Below, piece after piece: positions 11,930-22,593 of a stretch of 64,000 bases of DNA. The DNA is from Antitrichia curtipendula (taxonomy: Eukaryota; Streptophyta; Bryopsida; Hypnales; Leucodontaceae). Position 1 is the first letter of the stretch. The number at the start of each line of letters is the position of its first letter. The notes beneath the pieces are model-generated. The model was given only the letters and a program-made list of their open reading frames with translations. It was not told the origin of the DNA and made no database searches. Both the position numbers and the translations under genes were made by a program. The DNA lies in NCBI GenBank assembly GCA_951230915.1, contig OX579641.1:11780001-11844000 (forward strand). Reading direction: 5' to 3'.

Positions 11930-12560
11930 TATAAAACGAAAAAAAGAAAAGGAAAGGGAATGATGGAACCCAAAAATAAGATTAATGACTTTGAGTTGAG
12001 GTGGAAGAACTTTAGTAAATTAGAAAAAAATAAAGTAGGGAAAGGAAAGATTGAACGAATAAAGCTAAACTATGAATTCGAATAAAATAGTCTTCTCACT
12101 TAATGAACGAAAACAAAATAGAAAATGGAATGTTTGAACAAAAAAAAAAAAAATAACTATGAGTTGGGATGGGAGAGTTTTAGGAATGAAGCGAACAAAA
12201 AAAGATAATCATCCAAGCCAAAAGGAATGGCATAGAGTTGGCATGGGAACTCCTTTGTTCATTAATGAAAAAAAAAATAGAAAAGGAAATCATGGAACAA
12301 ATCCGAAATGGCTTGGGGTTGGTATGGAATAATTTTGTGAGAGACATAGACCCACAAAAAATAGTGTGTCAAAGTGATTTCAACTAACACCCCAAAAAAT
12401 TTACCATTTAGTTCGGATAGATTTGCGTTACCACAAAAAGTAAATGGAATTTCCTTTAGATGAAAGAGCTTGGCTAATAAAAGCAAAAAATGAAATTAAT
12501 AGGAATGATCATTCAAAAATAAATGGCCTCGAGTTGGGATGGAACAATTTTGCTAATAGC
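11930..12560. repeat. degenerate ~85-bp satellite, tract 1
   Basis: Units alternate GGAAAGGGAATGATGGAAC with TTGGGATGGGAGAGTTTTAG and GAATGAAGC, spaced roughly 75-95 bp apart and separated by A-rich runs. The same motifs in the same order occur at 16490-18160 and 20090-21070. Confidence 0.6.
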
Positions 12561-13093
12561 GGGAAAAAAAAATCATTCCACCTTACACAAGTGGCATTGA
12601 ATTCAAATAATTTTTTTTGGTAATGATGCCCACAAAATAGGGAAGAGAATGAAAACACCAGAAAAATTATGGCAATCACTTGAAATGGAAGTGTGCTTTA
12701 AAAATCAATGTCTAAAAGGGGAGATGGAGTGACCAAAGCTTTAGAAAAACATACCAATTTATTTTAGGATTTTTAGCGGGGGGAATTATTTTTACGGACT
12801 TAAATAATCTAACATTAAAAGAAATATGAATGGTGGAGTGCTTTCTTATATGGAAATGATTTGGGTGTCACTATAAAATAATGTAACATCCAAAAAATCT
12901 ATGGAATAGTGGAGTGATTTGGACATGGAAGTGGTTTGGGGGTTACAAACTTATAATGAAGCAATTTAACACCCAAAAAAAATATGGAATGGTGGATTGA
13001 TTAGGATATGGAAATTATTGAGGTGTTAGAGTGATATGATCTAACATTAAATCTCAATATGGACTGCTAGAGTCACTTAGAACATGGAGTAAT

Positions 13094-13385
13094 GTAGAAG
13101 GCTCAGAAATCACTCATCTAAGGGCTGGTTCGCATTTCTACAGTATTTCTTTACATGGGAATATTTTTAAGCTCATCCTTGAAACCAAGAAAAATTGATG
13201 AGGAATGTAGCCCAATCGGTTTCATATTTTTTTAAACATTATTGAATTAATTATAAATTTTCAAAGGAGATGTGTCCTAGGTCCCTATTTATATTCTTAC
13301 GTCCTTCATATTGCAATTCTAAAGAAAAATGGGGATAGCAAAGACAATGATTGGCTCTTGTGATAAAGAATGTTTTTTTCCTTCC
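13094..13385 (-). repeat. decayed relative of the MITE at 43603-44008
   Basis: Read on this strand it matches the reverse complement of 43700-44008. Shared landmarks include GGCTCAGAA, CATCTAAGGGCTGG, AGCTCAT, GATGAGGAAT, CAATTCTAAAGAAA and AATGATTGGCTCTTG. Only one terminus is recognisable and the internal divergence is substantial. Confidence 0.6.
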
Positions 13386-13540
13386 TTCCTTTTTGTCTTT
13401 TGAGGTCAATTTGAAAACTGCATCATGTCCATTCTACAACCACTTATAGGGGCAGTTCTTAATGCCAAAACTCTTTTCGAGCCTTCTACCTTAGGAAATG
13501 GAAATATGTCTAAGCACATTAACTTCGTATATTTAAATCA

Positions 13541-13750
13541 TGTCCGCGCCCACTCTCTAGAGTCCCCGCCCCACTCTCTGGAGTCCCCGCCCCCACTGTC
13601 TGGAGTCCCCGCCCCACTATCTGGAGTCCCCGCCCCACTGTCTGGAGTCCCCGCCCCCTCTCGGTGGAGTCCCCGGCCCCACTCTCTGGAGTCCCCGCCC
13701 CCACTCGGAGGAGTCCCCGCCCCAACTTGATGGAGTCCCCGCCCTGGCGT
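13541..13750. repeat. GC-rich minisatellite array D (GGAGTCCCCGCCCCACTCTCT)
   Basis: Roughly nine units of about 22 bp have the core GGAGTCCCCGCCCC. The array ends 15 bp before the TATA box of RING gene copy 1. Open frames across it are repeat artefacts. Confidence 0.9.
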
Positions 13751-13764
13751 CCCCCAGCTGCAAC

Positions 13765-13772
13765 TATATAAG
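13765..13772 (+). promoter_or_regulatory. TATA box of RING-H2 gene copy 1
   Basis: TATATAAG lies 136 bp before the ATG at 13901 and immediately after array D. GTCCCCGCC units continue just downstream of it, so the array overlaps the expected start of transcription. Confidence 0.7.
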
Positions 13773-13900
13773 GCCGTCCCCGCCTCATTTGTCCCCGCCC
13801 TGCATACTCTCAGCCTTCCATCTCTTCATTGAGCTGGTTGTAAGCGTTGTGCAGGGTCTACTTGATTGCCACGTGGAGGATTTCGCTTTTTTCTACAAAA

Positions 13901-15805
13901 ATGGATACACCACCAAGAATGACCAAAGAAGAACGAGATAGGACCCGACCACGAGCCGGAAACAAACATCGTAAGCGACTACATGATCTACGAAACCCTG
14001 ACAAGCTTGCATTCAGGAGGTGGGAGGGCGTGCTTGAACCATGGACATATGATGACTGCGCCAATTACATTGAGTGGTGCCACATAGACAAGTTGTTCCC
14101 GGAAGAGCGACACAACTGTCACAGACGCTTCCACAAGGCAAATTTAAAATACTGCCTGGACGAAGAGTTTACAAACCGATGCATTGAGGTGTACCAAGTG
14201 TTGTATGCTCTCTCAAACGTCATACGCAATGAAGTGCAACTTTTCCTTGCACGAGGGGTCTATGCGGAGCTGAAGTTGAACAAGAGAGTGGATTGGTCAA
14301 CTTTGAAGCAAATGGGAGAAAATGTCAATATTCCTACTCCAGCAAATGGATTCATTCCAAGGGGGGTAAAAAGATACCCGGAAGGTGGTCTAGGGAAAAC
14401 AAATACGCAGGTTCAAGCACCACGAAGATATGACACTGAAGACTCATCTACGGACGACGACTCAGATGGATCTCGTGTACCAGTTGTAGTCAGCCATAGA
14501 ACTCAACTACTACGAGCTAAAAAGAGGAGGGCTTCGCGTCAAACTGCTGAGGTTTTACAAGAAAATGTTGTGGAGGAACAGGTGCCACCTATTGACGAAC
14601 CAGTGGTAGGAATTGTGGATGTTACAGCTGCTACAAACCGAATCCAGGGTTTGTTGATTGAAGTGAATGAGAAGAATGAGGAATTGCATTCTTTGTATAA
14701 TGATGTTAACAAAATGAGAGAAGACATGCAAGAGAAGGACAACATTATCAATCAACAACAACGTGAGATGGAGGTACTTCGGCACGCTCTTGAGGCAACA
14801 ACATTGGCCAATCGTGGTCAAGATCCACGAGGGGAAGCGCAAGGGCCTTCAAATAATTCTCAAATTCCATTGGAACCTACAGAAGTTGGTGCAACAATGG
14901 ATACTCAGGATGATTCTTTGTCCTTTGGAGAATTACCCGCAAATGTAGGTGCAGCAGGGCCAGTGGACCAAAGCATCCAACTGACGGACGCGCTTGCAAT
15001 GAATTTGACATTGAAAAATCAATTGCATGCATTGATGGAGCAGTATTATCAATGGAAGCTGGCATGTGTCTTCAGTGTTGACAGGACTAGGCAAATGGTG
15101 GAGGAATTCAAAAAAATTGACCACAATTACGGTGCATACAATCAAGAGAGGGTTTTTGGTTTGACATCGTGGGCCCTGGTGGATGATCATTTCAACATGG
15201 ATGAAATGGCAACCATTGACATTGCTGGTGGACAAACAACCATCGATTGGTCCAAACATGATTGGGATTTCAAGAATGAAGTTGGCTCTGCCGTGGACCA
15301 TGAAGGCAATCCATTACTACTGTGGCCAAACCCTTCAACCTTCGTACACGATGGAACTACATGTCCCATTTGCCTTAATCCATTTGGCTCGGAAGGTGGA
15401 ATGCATTTAGGCACGTGTGAACATTTGTACCACCCATTCTGCCTAATTAGCTTGATGATTGTCCGTCGACGTTGTTCACTATGCAAGGCTCCTTTCCATA
15501 AGCGCTTGTATGAGTTGTGTGGATTAATTCCCTACATGCCACCGCATTGGGAATTCAATGCTGAAAATGCCCCTGATCATTCTCAGAAGTGGGGAACAGA
15601 CTTGGTGTGGAGTTGGAAATTGAACATCCATTCGTTGGGCAAACAACAACTTTGTACCGAATGGGGTTGGGAAAAAGATCCGGCTCAAATTGTGGAGGTG
15701 TGCCACCACTTGGTTCCATTGAAGGACAACTTTAGCCAAGGACGACGGAATTTCTTCTTCCAATGCTTCAATGGGCATTGGAATGAGGCACAAAAATACT
15801 TCTAA
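13901..15805 (+). CDS. coiled-coil RING-H2 protein (copy 1), possibly nonsense-truncated
   Basis: A 634-residue frame starts at ATG 13901, the first ATG after the TATA box with an A-rich context. Residues about 40-110 form a Trp/Cys/His-containing region conserved with copy 2. Residues about 240-305 are a heptad-rich coiled coil. Residues 488-528 are a RING-H2 finger with C488, C491, C506, H508, H511, C514, C525 and C528. Trp-rich sequence follows. RING-H2 domains usually act as E3 ubiquitin ligases, and the coiled coil suggests dimerisation; the target is unknown. The TAA at 15803 cuts the protein 131 residues short of the 764-residue copy 2, and similarity continues past it in the same frame. 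It may be a nonsense allele. Confidence 0.8.
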   Translation: MDTPPRMTKEERDRTRPRAGNKHRKRLHDLRNPDKLAFRRWEGVLEPWTYDDCANYIEWCHIDKLFPEERHNCHRRFHKANLKYCLDEEFTNRCIEVYQVLYALSNVIRNEVQLFLARGVYAELKLNKRVDWSTLKQMGENVNIPTPANGFIPRGVKRYPEGGLGKTNTQVQAPRRYDTEDSSTDDDSDGSRVPVVVSHRTQLLRAKKRRASRQTAEVLQENVVEEQVPPIDEPVVGIVDVTAATNRIQGLLIEVNEKNEELHSLYNDVNKMREDMQEKDNIINQQQREMEVLRHALEATTLANRGQDPRGEAQGPSNNSQIPLEPTEVGATMDTQDDSLSFGELPANVGAAGPVDQSIQLTDALAMNLTLKNQLHALMEQYYQWKLACVFSVDRTRQMVEEFKKIDHNYGAYNQERVFGLTSWALVDDHFNMDEMATIDIAGGQTTIDWSKHDWDFKNEVGSAVDHEGNPLLLWPNPSTFVHDGTTCPICLNPFGSEGGMHLGTCEHLYHPFCLISLMIVRRRCSLCKAPFHKRLYELCGLIPYMPPHWEFNAENAPDHSQKWGTDLVWSWKLNIHSLGKQQLCTEWGWEKDPAQIVEVCHHLVPLKDNFSQGRRNFFFQCFNGHWNEAQKYF

Positions 15806-16198
15806 TTTGGACCTCATCCTCTTGGATGGTTGTGGGGCGTTGATGGAGTTCGCATTACTGACGACTAGGGGATGCGGAGGAGGGAAGACATTGACATGCC
15901 AGACCCTGCTGAACTTGCACAATTATCGGAGTCAGAGTGGCGAGAAACCTTTCGAAATGATGGGATGAACTTCTTGTTGAAACAACATAGCCCGGGAACT
16001 CTCCAATGTCTTCAAAGCCTCAAGCAATCACAAATATTGAAGGCTCTTTTAGAGGAAGATGGACCAGCGAGGAGAACTCGATCCGCAGTTCGTAGACTTT
16101 GTTTGGGAACAGATGAAGACCTTCCAATTCGCGCCGGGACACATGACAATGAGGCTGGACCAAGTGGCAGTGCAAGTAGTCCAATGAACATGGACTAA
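15806..16198 (+). pseudogene. in-frame continuation of RING-H2 copy 1 beyond two stops
   Basis: The same frame stays open apart from TAG at 15866-15868 and ends at TAA 16196-16198. The first residues after the TAA (GPHPLGW) align with the APHPQRI region of copy 2. With both stops read through, copy 1 would be 765 residues, against 764 for copy 2, so this is very likely the original C-terminus. Confidence 0.7.
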
Positions 16199-18410
16199 GT
16201 ATAGTTTTGAGTATAGTTTTGAGTGTTTTAGCTAGTGAGCTTAGGTTTTCTTAGAAGACTTATTTTCCTAGCACTATAATATTATATAGGCTTATATACT
16301 TTCCTACTTTGTATTACACTATGCATATGAAATATATTTGATTTTGTTTTGAATGATTTTGCCCAAAGTGACTTCATTTATTTTTTGCACGTACTCATTT
16401 GAAATTTGAATGGACTTATGGACTTCATACATATTAAAATTATTTATACCATGAAATGAAATGTCATTGAATTGGAGTACAATTCATTCCCAATTTCCAC
16501 TCAATGAATAGAAGTAGGGAAGGTTGGACGGACCACAAAGGCACGAAGTGGCCCGAACTTGAAATAAGGGGAAAAAACGCTTTTCAAATGTCATTAATGC
16601 CTTGATGGAAATATATATATGCAAAGGAATGATGGAACTCCCCCCCAAAAGGGATTGAAATAGGTAAAAATTCACTTGCAAAATAGGCAAAGGAATGATA
16701 GAGAAAAGCAAAAAATAGGGAAGTAATTACCTACTTAAAAATGAATGGCATTTAGTTGGGATAGAATAACGTGACAAATGAAGCCCAAAAAAATTAGAAT
16801 GGGTTTAGAGAATACAAAATTTAAATGGCCTTTGATTGAGAATTTTAGATGGAGCAATTTTGCTAATGAAGCACAATAAAAGTAGGAAGGTAAACTGAAT
16901 GCCAAAAATTGGCATTGAGTTGGAGAAAAATTAGGAAGAGAATAATAATGCCATTTAGTTTTTATATAACTTGGGATGTAACAATTTTGCTAATCAATCT
17001 AAAAAAAATTGGAAAAGAAATGAATCCAAAAAATTAGGAAAGGGAAAGAATCCCCCCCAAAAAGGAAAGGGAATGAATCCCAAGAAACATTTGATAAGGG
17101 AATGAATCCCAAAGAAATAGGAAAGGGAATGATATACAAAAAATAAAGGGCATTGGCCATTGGGATGGCATGGGATAATGTTGCAAATGAAGTTCAAATA
17201 AAATTAGGAAGTAAATGATATACCCAAAAAAAAGGCATCTATTTGGGATACAATAATCTTGCAAATCACTAACAAAAAATAAGAAGGGCTTAGGTAATAC
17301 AAAAATTAAATTATTTAAATGGCCTTCGGGCTCATGATGGAATGGAGCCATTTTGGCATTTTGCTAATGAATTTTACAAAGATTAGGAAGGGAAAGAAAT
17401 GTAAGTGCATTTTAAATGTTGCTAATAAAAACAAACAAATGTGAAAGAAATATGAAACAAATATTGTTTCACATTACTTCTTATGTCATATGAAAAATGG
17501 GAAGTGAATGGATAGACTTCAATTTCGTACCATAAAGAAAAAAATTTAGGGAATCCCTTAGGATGGAATAATTGTGCTAATAAATAAAACAAATAGGAAA
17601 GGAAATAAGCAAAAAAAAAATGCTTACCGTTGGATTAAACAATTTTAGGAATTAATGAAGAAAAAAAATAGGAAAGGAAGTGAGTTGGATGAATAAATAT
17701 TGGCATGGAGTTCACATAAAAGAGTTCTATGAATTAATGAAGAAAAAAATGGTGTCTTTGAGTTGGGGACTTGGGGTGGGAGAACTTCAGGAAATAAGCG
17801 AAAACAAAATAGAGATGGAAATGATTCAACAAAAAAAGATGAATTGAAAATTGGGATGGAAGATTGTTAGGAACAAAATAGAAAAAGGAATGATTCAACT
17901 AAACCAAAAAAATTAAATATAATTTGGGATGGGAGAGTCTTACGAATGAAGCATCTACAGAAAAAGAAGACAAAATGATCCAACCCAAAAAGAATGCCAT
18001 ACAATTGACAAGTTGGGATGGGAGACCTGTGCTAATTCCTGGAAAAAAATAGGAAAGGGAATGATGCCCCCCAAAAAAGGACAGTGACTTAGAATGGAAG
18101 ACTTTTAGGAATGAAGCCCGAAAAATTAGGAAAGGAAATGATGGAATTAAAAATTGCAGTTGCATATTGAAGGCCTAGAATTTTAAATAACTCCCCTACT
18201 ATTTCTTTCATTTCAAATACAATGCAGTTTTATCCTTTTATCTAGTACACTACATTTCAAAAATATTGATTAAACATTTACTAAATATTTCCTCAAAGTG
18301 TCCTAAACATTTCCTAAATCAAAGAATTTACATTGTTTTTTACAACCTAAATGATATGTTTGTTCAAAGTAGTTTGAAGTGTTAGAAGAAGTAAGGAAAA
18401 ACATTTCTCA
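16199..18410. other. AT-rich 3' region, mostly degenerate satellite
   Basis: No gene was recognised. Most of the stretch from about 16490 is the ~85-bp degenerate satellite; the last ~250 bp before 18410 are plain AT-rich DNA. Confidence 0.6.
16490..18160. repeat. degenerate ~85-bp satellite, tract 2
   Basis: This is the longest tract. Recurrent elements are AGGAAAGGGAATGA, a GGCATTGAGTTGGGATGG variant, and TTTTAGGAATGAAGC or TTGCTAATGAAGC, repeating every ~75-95 bp with poly-A interruptions. The best units are at 17820-18160. Confidence 0.65.
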
Positions 18411-18763
18411 CCACAACAAAGGAGACATCCTCTTCCATGGATTTTCTTCCAAATCTTAGGCCATGGACCTCTTTATTCGGCATCTTGCTTTCATTGTCTT
18501 GTCAGAATCCAAAATAAGTTGTTGAGGCTAAATTAATGCTTCCCACTCTCCAAGGAAAAGGGCGGTTCAAAGATGTCGCATTTCAAAGTCTTGCTTCCTA
18601 TGCTGGACGAGTTAGTCCCCGCCCTGGAGTCCCCGCCCTGCCTTTGAGTCCCCGCCTTGGAGTCCCCGCCCTGCCTTCGAGTCCCCGCCCTAGAGTCCCC
18701 GCCCTGACTTTGAGTTCCCACCCTTATTTGAAGTCCCCACCATGGAGTCCCCGCCCTATTGTA
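18411..18763. repeat. duplicated segment carrying short array E
   Basis: About 190 bp of unique sequence (CTCTTCCATGGA, CTTCCAAATCTTAGGCC, TTATTCGGCATCTTGC, TTGCTTTCATTGTC) followed by GAGTCCCCGCCCT units is a direct duplicate of 21091-21600. Here the array has no gene downstream; it is cut off by the Tc1-like element that starts at 18764. Confidence 0.8.
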
Positions 18764-19998
18764 CAGTACCCTCCAAAAAGTCTTGCAACCCCATTATGAA
18801 GTCCTTCAAATTTTCCTTTTTAACTCCATTTTAAGAACATACTATGAAAAGTATCCTATTAAATCTATTGCTTTATGGAACCTTCACCAACATATGAAAT
18901 TTCAATGTCTAAAAATAGAAACTCCATTTTTGGTGAATTATTTTATTTATTTTTCACAATATTATATAATAATTAATTAGAAAATGTGTATGATGATTTT
19001 TTAAGATCTGATTGCGTATATATTTAGGAAACATCATTGTTCACATCTTTCATATTACAAAGATGCACACTATGTAGGTAAATTTTTTGTCTATTTGGCT
19101 TTAATGTATTTTGCAATTTCCTTTCATACATGTTCAAGGCAAAGGTCATGTATTCAAAAACATTTGAATAAATATTGTCAAATAGGATATCATTAGGAAG
19201 CTATGGTATTGTAGAAGCCTACTATATCATGAATTTTACAGTATGTCTCGCTGACTAGCAACGACTTTGCAACAAAGTGTTACACCTACTACCATCAAGT
19301 ACTACCACCTTGAGCTGCTATCTTAGCTTTGATTTGGTTTGGCATCGTAGAAATTGACTTTTGAATACTTTCTTGAGGTATATCCTTGCATGCCATATTC
19401 ACTAATGTCCACATTTAGTCATTGTTGTAGGATCTACATCTTTTTTGTACTCGATCTTTGACTTGCTTCTATAAATTCTCTATAGGATTAAGGTCAAAAG
19501 AATTTGGTGGCCACTCAATGAATTTTACATTATGTCATGGTGCAAAGTTGACCAACATTGCTTAGAACTTCACAAGTTTGCTTATAGAACTTCTAGCAAC
19601 ATCATATATACAATATTTTAGACAAACATTAATTTTTTCTCACAAAACTTCTAGGCTATGTCTACAAGCAACAATCACTAGAAGCATGCATGCACTAATG
19701 TTGATCCTCTCAACCGCAAAACCGGTTGAAATCCACTACCTATGATCTTCTACAATGAAATTTTCAAATTAGCATTGTCCCTTTAAATTTAGCTTAGTGT
19801 TTTCAAAATCAACCACCTTTCACAAAGAAAGATTTTTCTAAGAAGTGGAATGAGTTACAACAAGGTGCATGACTCACCTAGTTTGGGGCAAAAAATCTCA
19901 ATCAAATATCTAAATTTACCTACCATGAGTTTGATTTGTAATCAAACTACTCGGATGAGAACTAGACATGGGGTTGCAAGAGTTCTTGGAGGGTACTG
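18764..19998 (-). mobile_element. Tc1/mariner-type DNA transposon with TA target duplication
   Basis: The 1,235-bp element begins CAGTACCCTCCAAAAAG and ends with its inverted copy. The 31-bp terminal repeats differ at two positions and both ends are flanked by TA (18762-18763 and 19999-20000). The interior holds a broken transposase on the minus strand. Its left end lies directly against GC-rich array E. Confidence 0.85.
19295..19790 (-). pseudogene. Tc1-type (DD34E) transposase remnant
   Basis: In the minus-strand frame ending at TGA 19295-19297 the text reads EWPPNSFDLNPIENL (about 19475-19516), then KQVKDRVQKR and a C-terminal region. This is the classic third catalytic block of Tc1-like DDE_3 transposases, with Glu in NPIEN. 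Plant mariner elements normally carry the DD39D form instead. Stops interrupt the frame, for example directly after NPIENL, and the N-terminal DNA-binding part is not recognisable. It encoded a cut-and-paste transposase; it is now inactive. Confidence 0.8.
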
Positions 19999-20089
19999 TA
20001 CATTCAATTAAAAAAGAGTCCCTTGTGCCAAGTATTCCAAAAAATGAATCCCTTTACATGAAGAACAAACTATAAATTGTAACTTCTCA

Positions 20090-21070
20090 TTGTTCTAAGA
20101 CAAGAATGAAATAAAAAATCAATAGGAATATGAATAATGGATTAAAAAACAAATGGCATTGAGTTCGGAACTTCGGATGGAAGAATTTGTTTATGGATGA
20201 AGCAAAAGTGATAAGAAAGGGAATGATTCAACAAATCAAGAATAGCAATGATTTAGGATGGAAGAGTTTTTGGAACGAAGCAAAGAACAAATATAGGAAA
20301 GGGAATGACTAAATAAAAAAAGATTGGCATAGACTTGGAATAAAAGAGTTTAGGAATTAAAGAAGGAAAAAAATAGGAACATATATAAAAATAGAGAATC
20401 GAATGATTCTACATATAACTATTGGCATGCAATTGGAATTAAAGAGTTTTAGGAATTAATGAAGCCAAACAAAATAGGAAAGGGAATGGTGGAACAAAAA
20501 TAAAATGGCATTGAGTTGAAAACAAAGTGCTTAAGGAGTTCATGTAGCCAAAAAAACTAAGGGGCATTGAGGTGGAATGGAAGAATTTTAGAAATGAAGC
20601 AGAAAAAAAAACGAAAAAAAAGAGAATGATGGAACAAATAAATTATGGCTTTGAATTGAGGTGGTAGAACTTCAAGAAATAAGCAAAAATGAAGTAGGAA
20701 AGGGCATGATTCAACAAACAAAGATCGGCATGGTGTTGGAAGAATACTACAAAAGAGACTTGCTAAGTTTTGAAGCAAAACAAATTAGAAAAGGAGATCA
20801 TTCAAAAAAAAAACCCAAAAAATATGAATTGGGATGGGAGAGTTTTAGGAATGATCCAAATAAATAGGGAAAGGAATGATGGAACCAAAAATGAACATTT
20901 GGCTTTGATTTGAGATGGAAGAGTTTTAGGAACAAAATAGAAAAAAGAATGATTCAACCAAAAGAAAAAAAATTAGAATAAGTTGGAATGGGAGAGTTCT
21001 AGGAATGAAGCCCAAAAAAAAGGAGAGAGAAAGATCCGACCTCGAATGAATGGCACAAACTTGGGATAGG
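20090..21070. repeat. degenerate ~85-bp satellite, tract 3
   Basis: Same motif order as the tracts at 11930 and 16490: GGAAAGGGAATGATTCAAC, a GGCATTGAGTTGG variant, then GGGATGGGAGAGTTTTAGG and AATGAAGC. The clearest units are at 20820-21060. Confidence 0.65.
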
Positions 21071-21090
21071 AGAGTTTTCCTAATACCTTT

Positions 21091-21600
21091 CATCACAACG
21101 AAGGGGACATGCTCTTCCATGGAGTTGTTTTTTTTTTTTTTTTTTTGACACAAATGAAACGGGATTTCATTGCAAAAATAGAGTACAAGGCATCAGCCAC
21201 AAGTGGCCTGATGACTCCATGGAGTTTCTTCCAAATCTTAGGCCGTAGAGCTCTTTATTCGGCATCTTGCTTTCATTGTCTTGTCAGAATTTGTTGAGGC
21301 TAAAATTAATGCTTCCCCCGCTCTAAGGAAAAGGCGGTTGAAGGATGTCAAGCACAAGCGCATTTCAAAGTCATGCTTCCTAGGCTGGACGAGTACGTCC
21401 CCGCCCTGGAGTCCCCGCCCTGCCTTCGAGTCCCCGCCCTGAAGTCCCCGCCCTACCTTCGAGTCCCCGCCCTGGAGTCCCCGCCCTGCCTTCGAGTCCC
21501 CGCCCTGGAGTCCGCGCCCTGCCTTCGAGTCCCCGCCTTAGAGTCCCCGCCCTGCCTTCAAGTCCGCGCCCTGACTTCGAGTTCGCGCCCTGATTTTGAG
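21091..21600. repeat. duplicated segment with array F
   Basis: This is the direct duplicate of 18411-18763, extended by a longer GAGTCCCCGCCCTGCCTTC array (21400-21600). It differs by an 89-bp poly-T-headed insertion at 21127-21215, absent at the equivalent site in the other copy. Confidence 0.8.
21127..21215 (-). mobile_element. short retroposed fragment with A-tail and target duplication
   Basis: On the minus strand this 89-bp insert reads as a LINE-like 3' end (TTGTACTCTATTTTTGC, AATGAAATCCCGTTTC) followed by about 22 A residues. It is bracketed by an 11-bp direct repeat TCCATGGAGTT at 21116-21126 and 21216-21226. The paralogous site near 18441 has a single TCCATGGA, confirming insertion. 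It is probably a 5'-truncated LINE or a SINE. Confidence 0.7.
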
Positions 21601-22545
21601 TCCATTCCATGGAGTCTGAGATTGAGCTGCGCTCTCTCAAGTTCCTCCATTTGTGTGAATTGTCCGCCCCGGAGTCCGCGCCCTAGCACAATCCATTCAA
21701 CGAAAACATTGGGGAGTGAAAGCCATTTTCTTTGCCCATGAATTTGGGGGCGTGACGGCATTTAATGTTCCCCTTTTTCCATGAAAATGAGGGACACAAT
21801 CTTCCTAGACCATTAAGGATGGCGAAGGTCAACGTACTTTTCGATGCATCCCCGTGAGTACACCTGCATTTCTGTACTGGAGTCGCGCCCTGGAGTCCGC
21901 GCGTTCGAGTCCCCGCCCTGGAGTCCCCGCCCTGTCTTCGAGTCCCCGCCCTGGAGTCCCCGCCCTGTCTTCGAGTCCCGCCCTGGAGTCCCCGCCCTGC
22001 CTTCGAGTCCCCGCCCTAGAGTCCCCGCCCTGACTTAGAGTCCGCGCCCTGACTTTGAGTCCATTCCATGGAGTCTGAGATTGAGCTGCGCTCTCTTAAG
22101 TTCCTCCATTTGTGTGAATTGTCCGCCCCGGAGTCCGCGCCCTGCGTCCGCGCCCTAGCACAATCCATTCAGCGAAAACATTGGGGAGTGAAAGCCATTT
22201 TCTTTGCCCACGAATTTGGGGGCGTGACGACATTTAATGTTCCCTTTTTTCCATGAAAAGGAGGGACACAATCTTCCCAGACTATTAAGGATGGTGAAGG
22301 TCAACGTACTTTTCGATGCATCCCCGTGAGCACACCTGCATTTCTGTACTGGAGTCGCGCCCTGGAGTCCGCGCGTTCGAAACCCCGCCCTGGAGTCCCC
22401 GCCTTGTCTTCGAGTCCCCGCCCTAGAGTCCCCGCCCTGTCTTCGAGTCCCCGCCTTGGAGTCCCCGCCCTGCCTTCGAGTCCTCGCCCTAGAGTCCCCG
22501 CCCTGACTTAGAGTCCCCGCCCTGACTTCAAGTCCGCGCCCTATA
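21597..22545. repeat. minisatellite array G with a 459-bp tandem duplication
   Basis: Two consecutive ~459-bp copies start at about 21602 and 22061 (CCATTCCATGGAGTCTGAG). Each contains a non-repetitive part (CTCCATTTGTGTGAATTG, ACATTGGGGAGTGAAAGCC, GAGGGACACAATCTTCC) followed by a GAGTCCCCGCCCT array. The array ends about 40 bp before the TATA box of the hAT copy 2 gene. Confidence 0.85.
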
Positions 22546-22585
22546 CTTTGGTGACGAAGACGTCCGCGCCCCCTAAACCGCTAAG

Positions 22586-22593
22586 TATATAAA
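22586..22593 (+). promoter_or_regulatory. TATA box of hAT/DUF659 copy 2
   Basis: TATATAAA lies 268 bp before the ATG at 22854, directly after array G. The leader has a GAGCTCCTTGTGAGT donor-like site near 22663-22677, resembling GAGCTGGTTGTAAG in the RING copy 1 leader; a leader intron is possible. Confidence 0.7.

Larger units (their letters stand above)
11501..13540. other. AT-rich 3' region with degenerate satellite and a dispersed repeat
   Basis: No gene was recognised. From about 11900 to 13000 it contains poorly conserved units with GGAAAGGGAATGAT and TTGGGATGGGAGAGTTTTAG motifs (see the satellite entry). At 13094-13385 there is a relative of the MITE at 43603-44008. Confidence 0.6.

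Noticed and set aside
13857..13900. Upstream start of RING copy 1 at TTG 13847
   Set aside because: It is not an ATG; the first ATG at 13901 has a better context and fits the TATA spacing.
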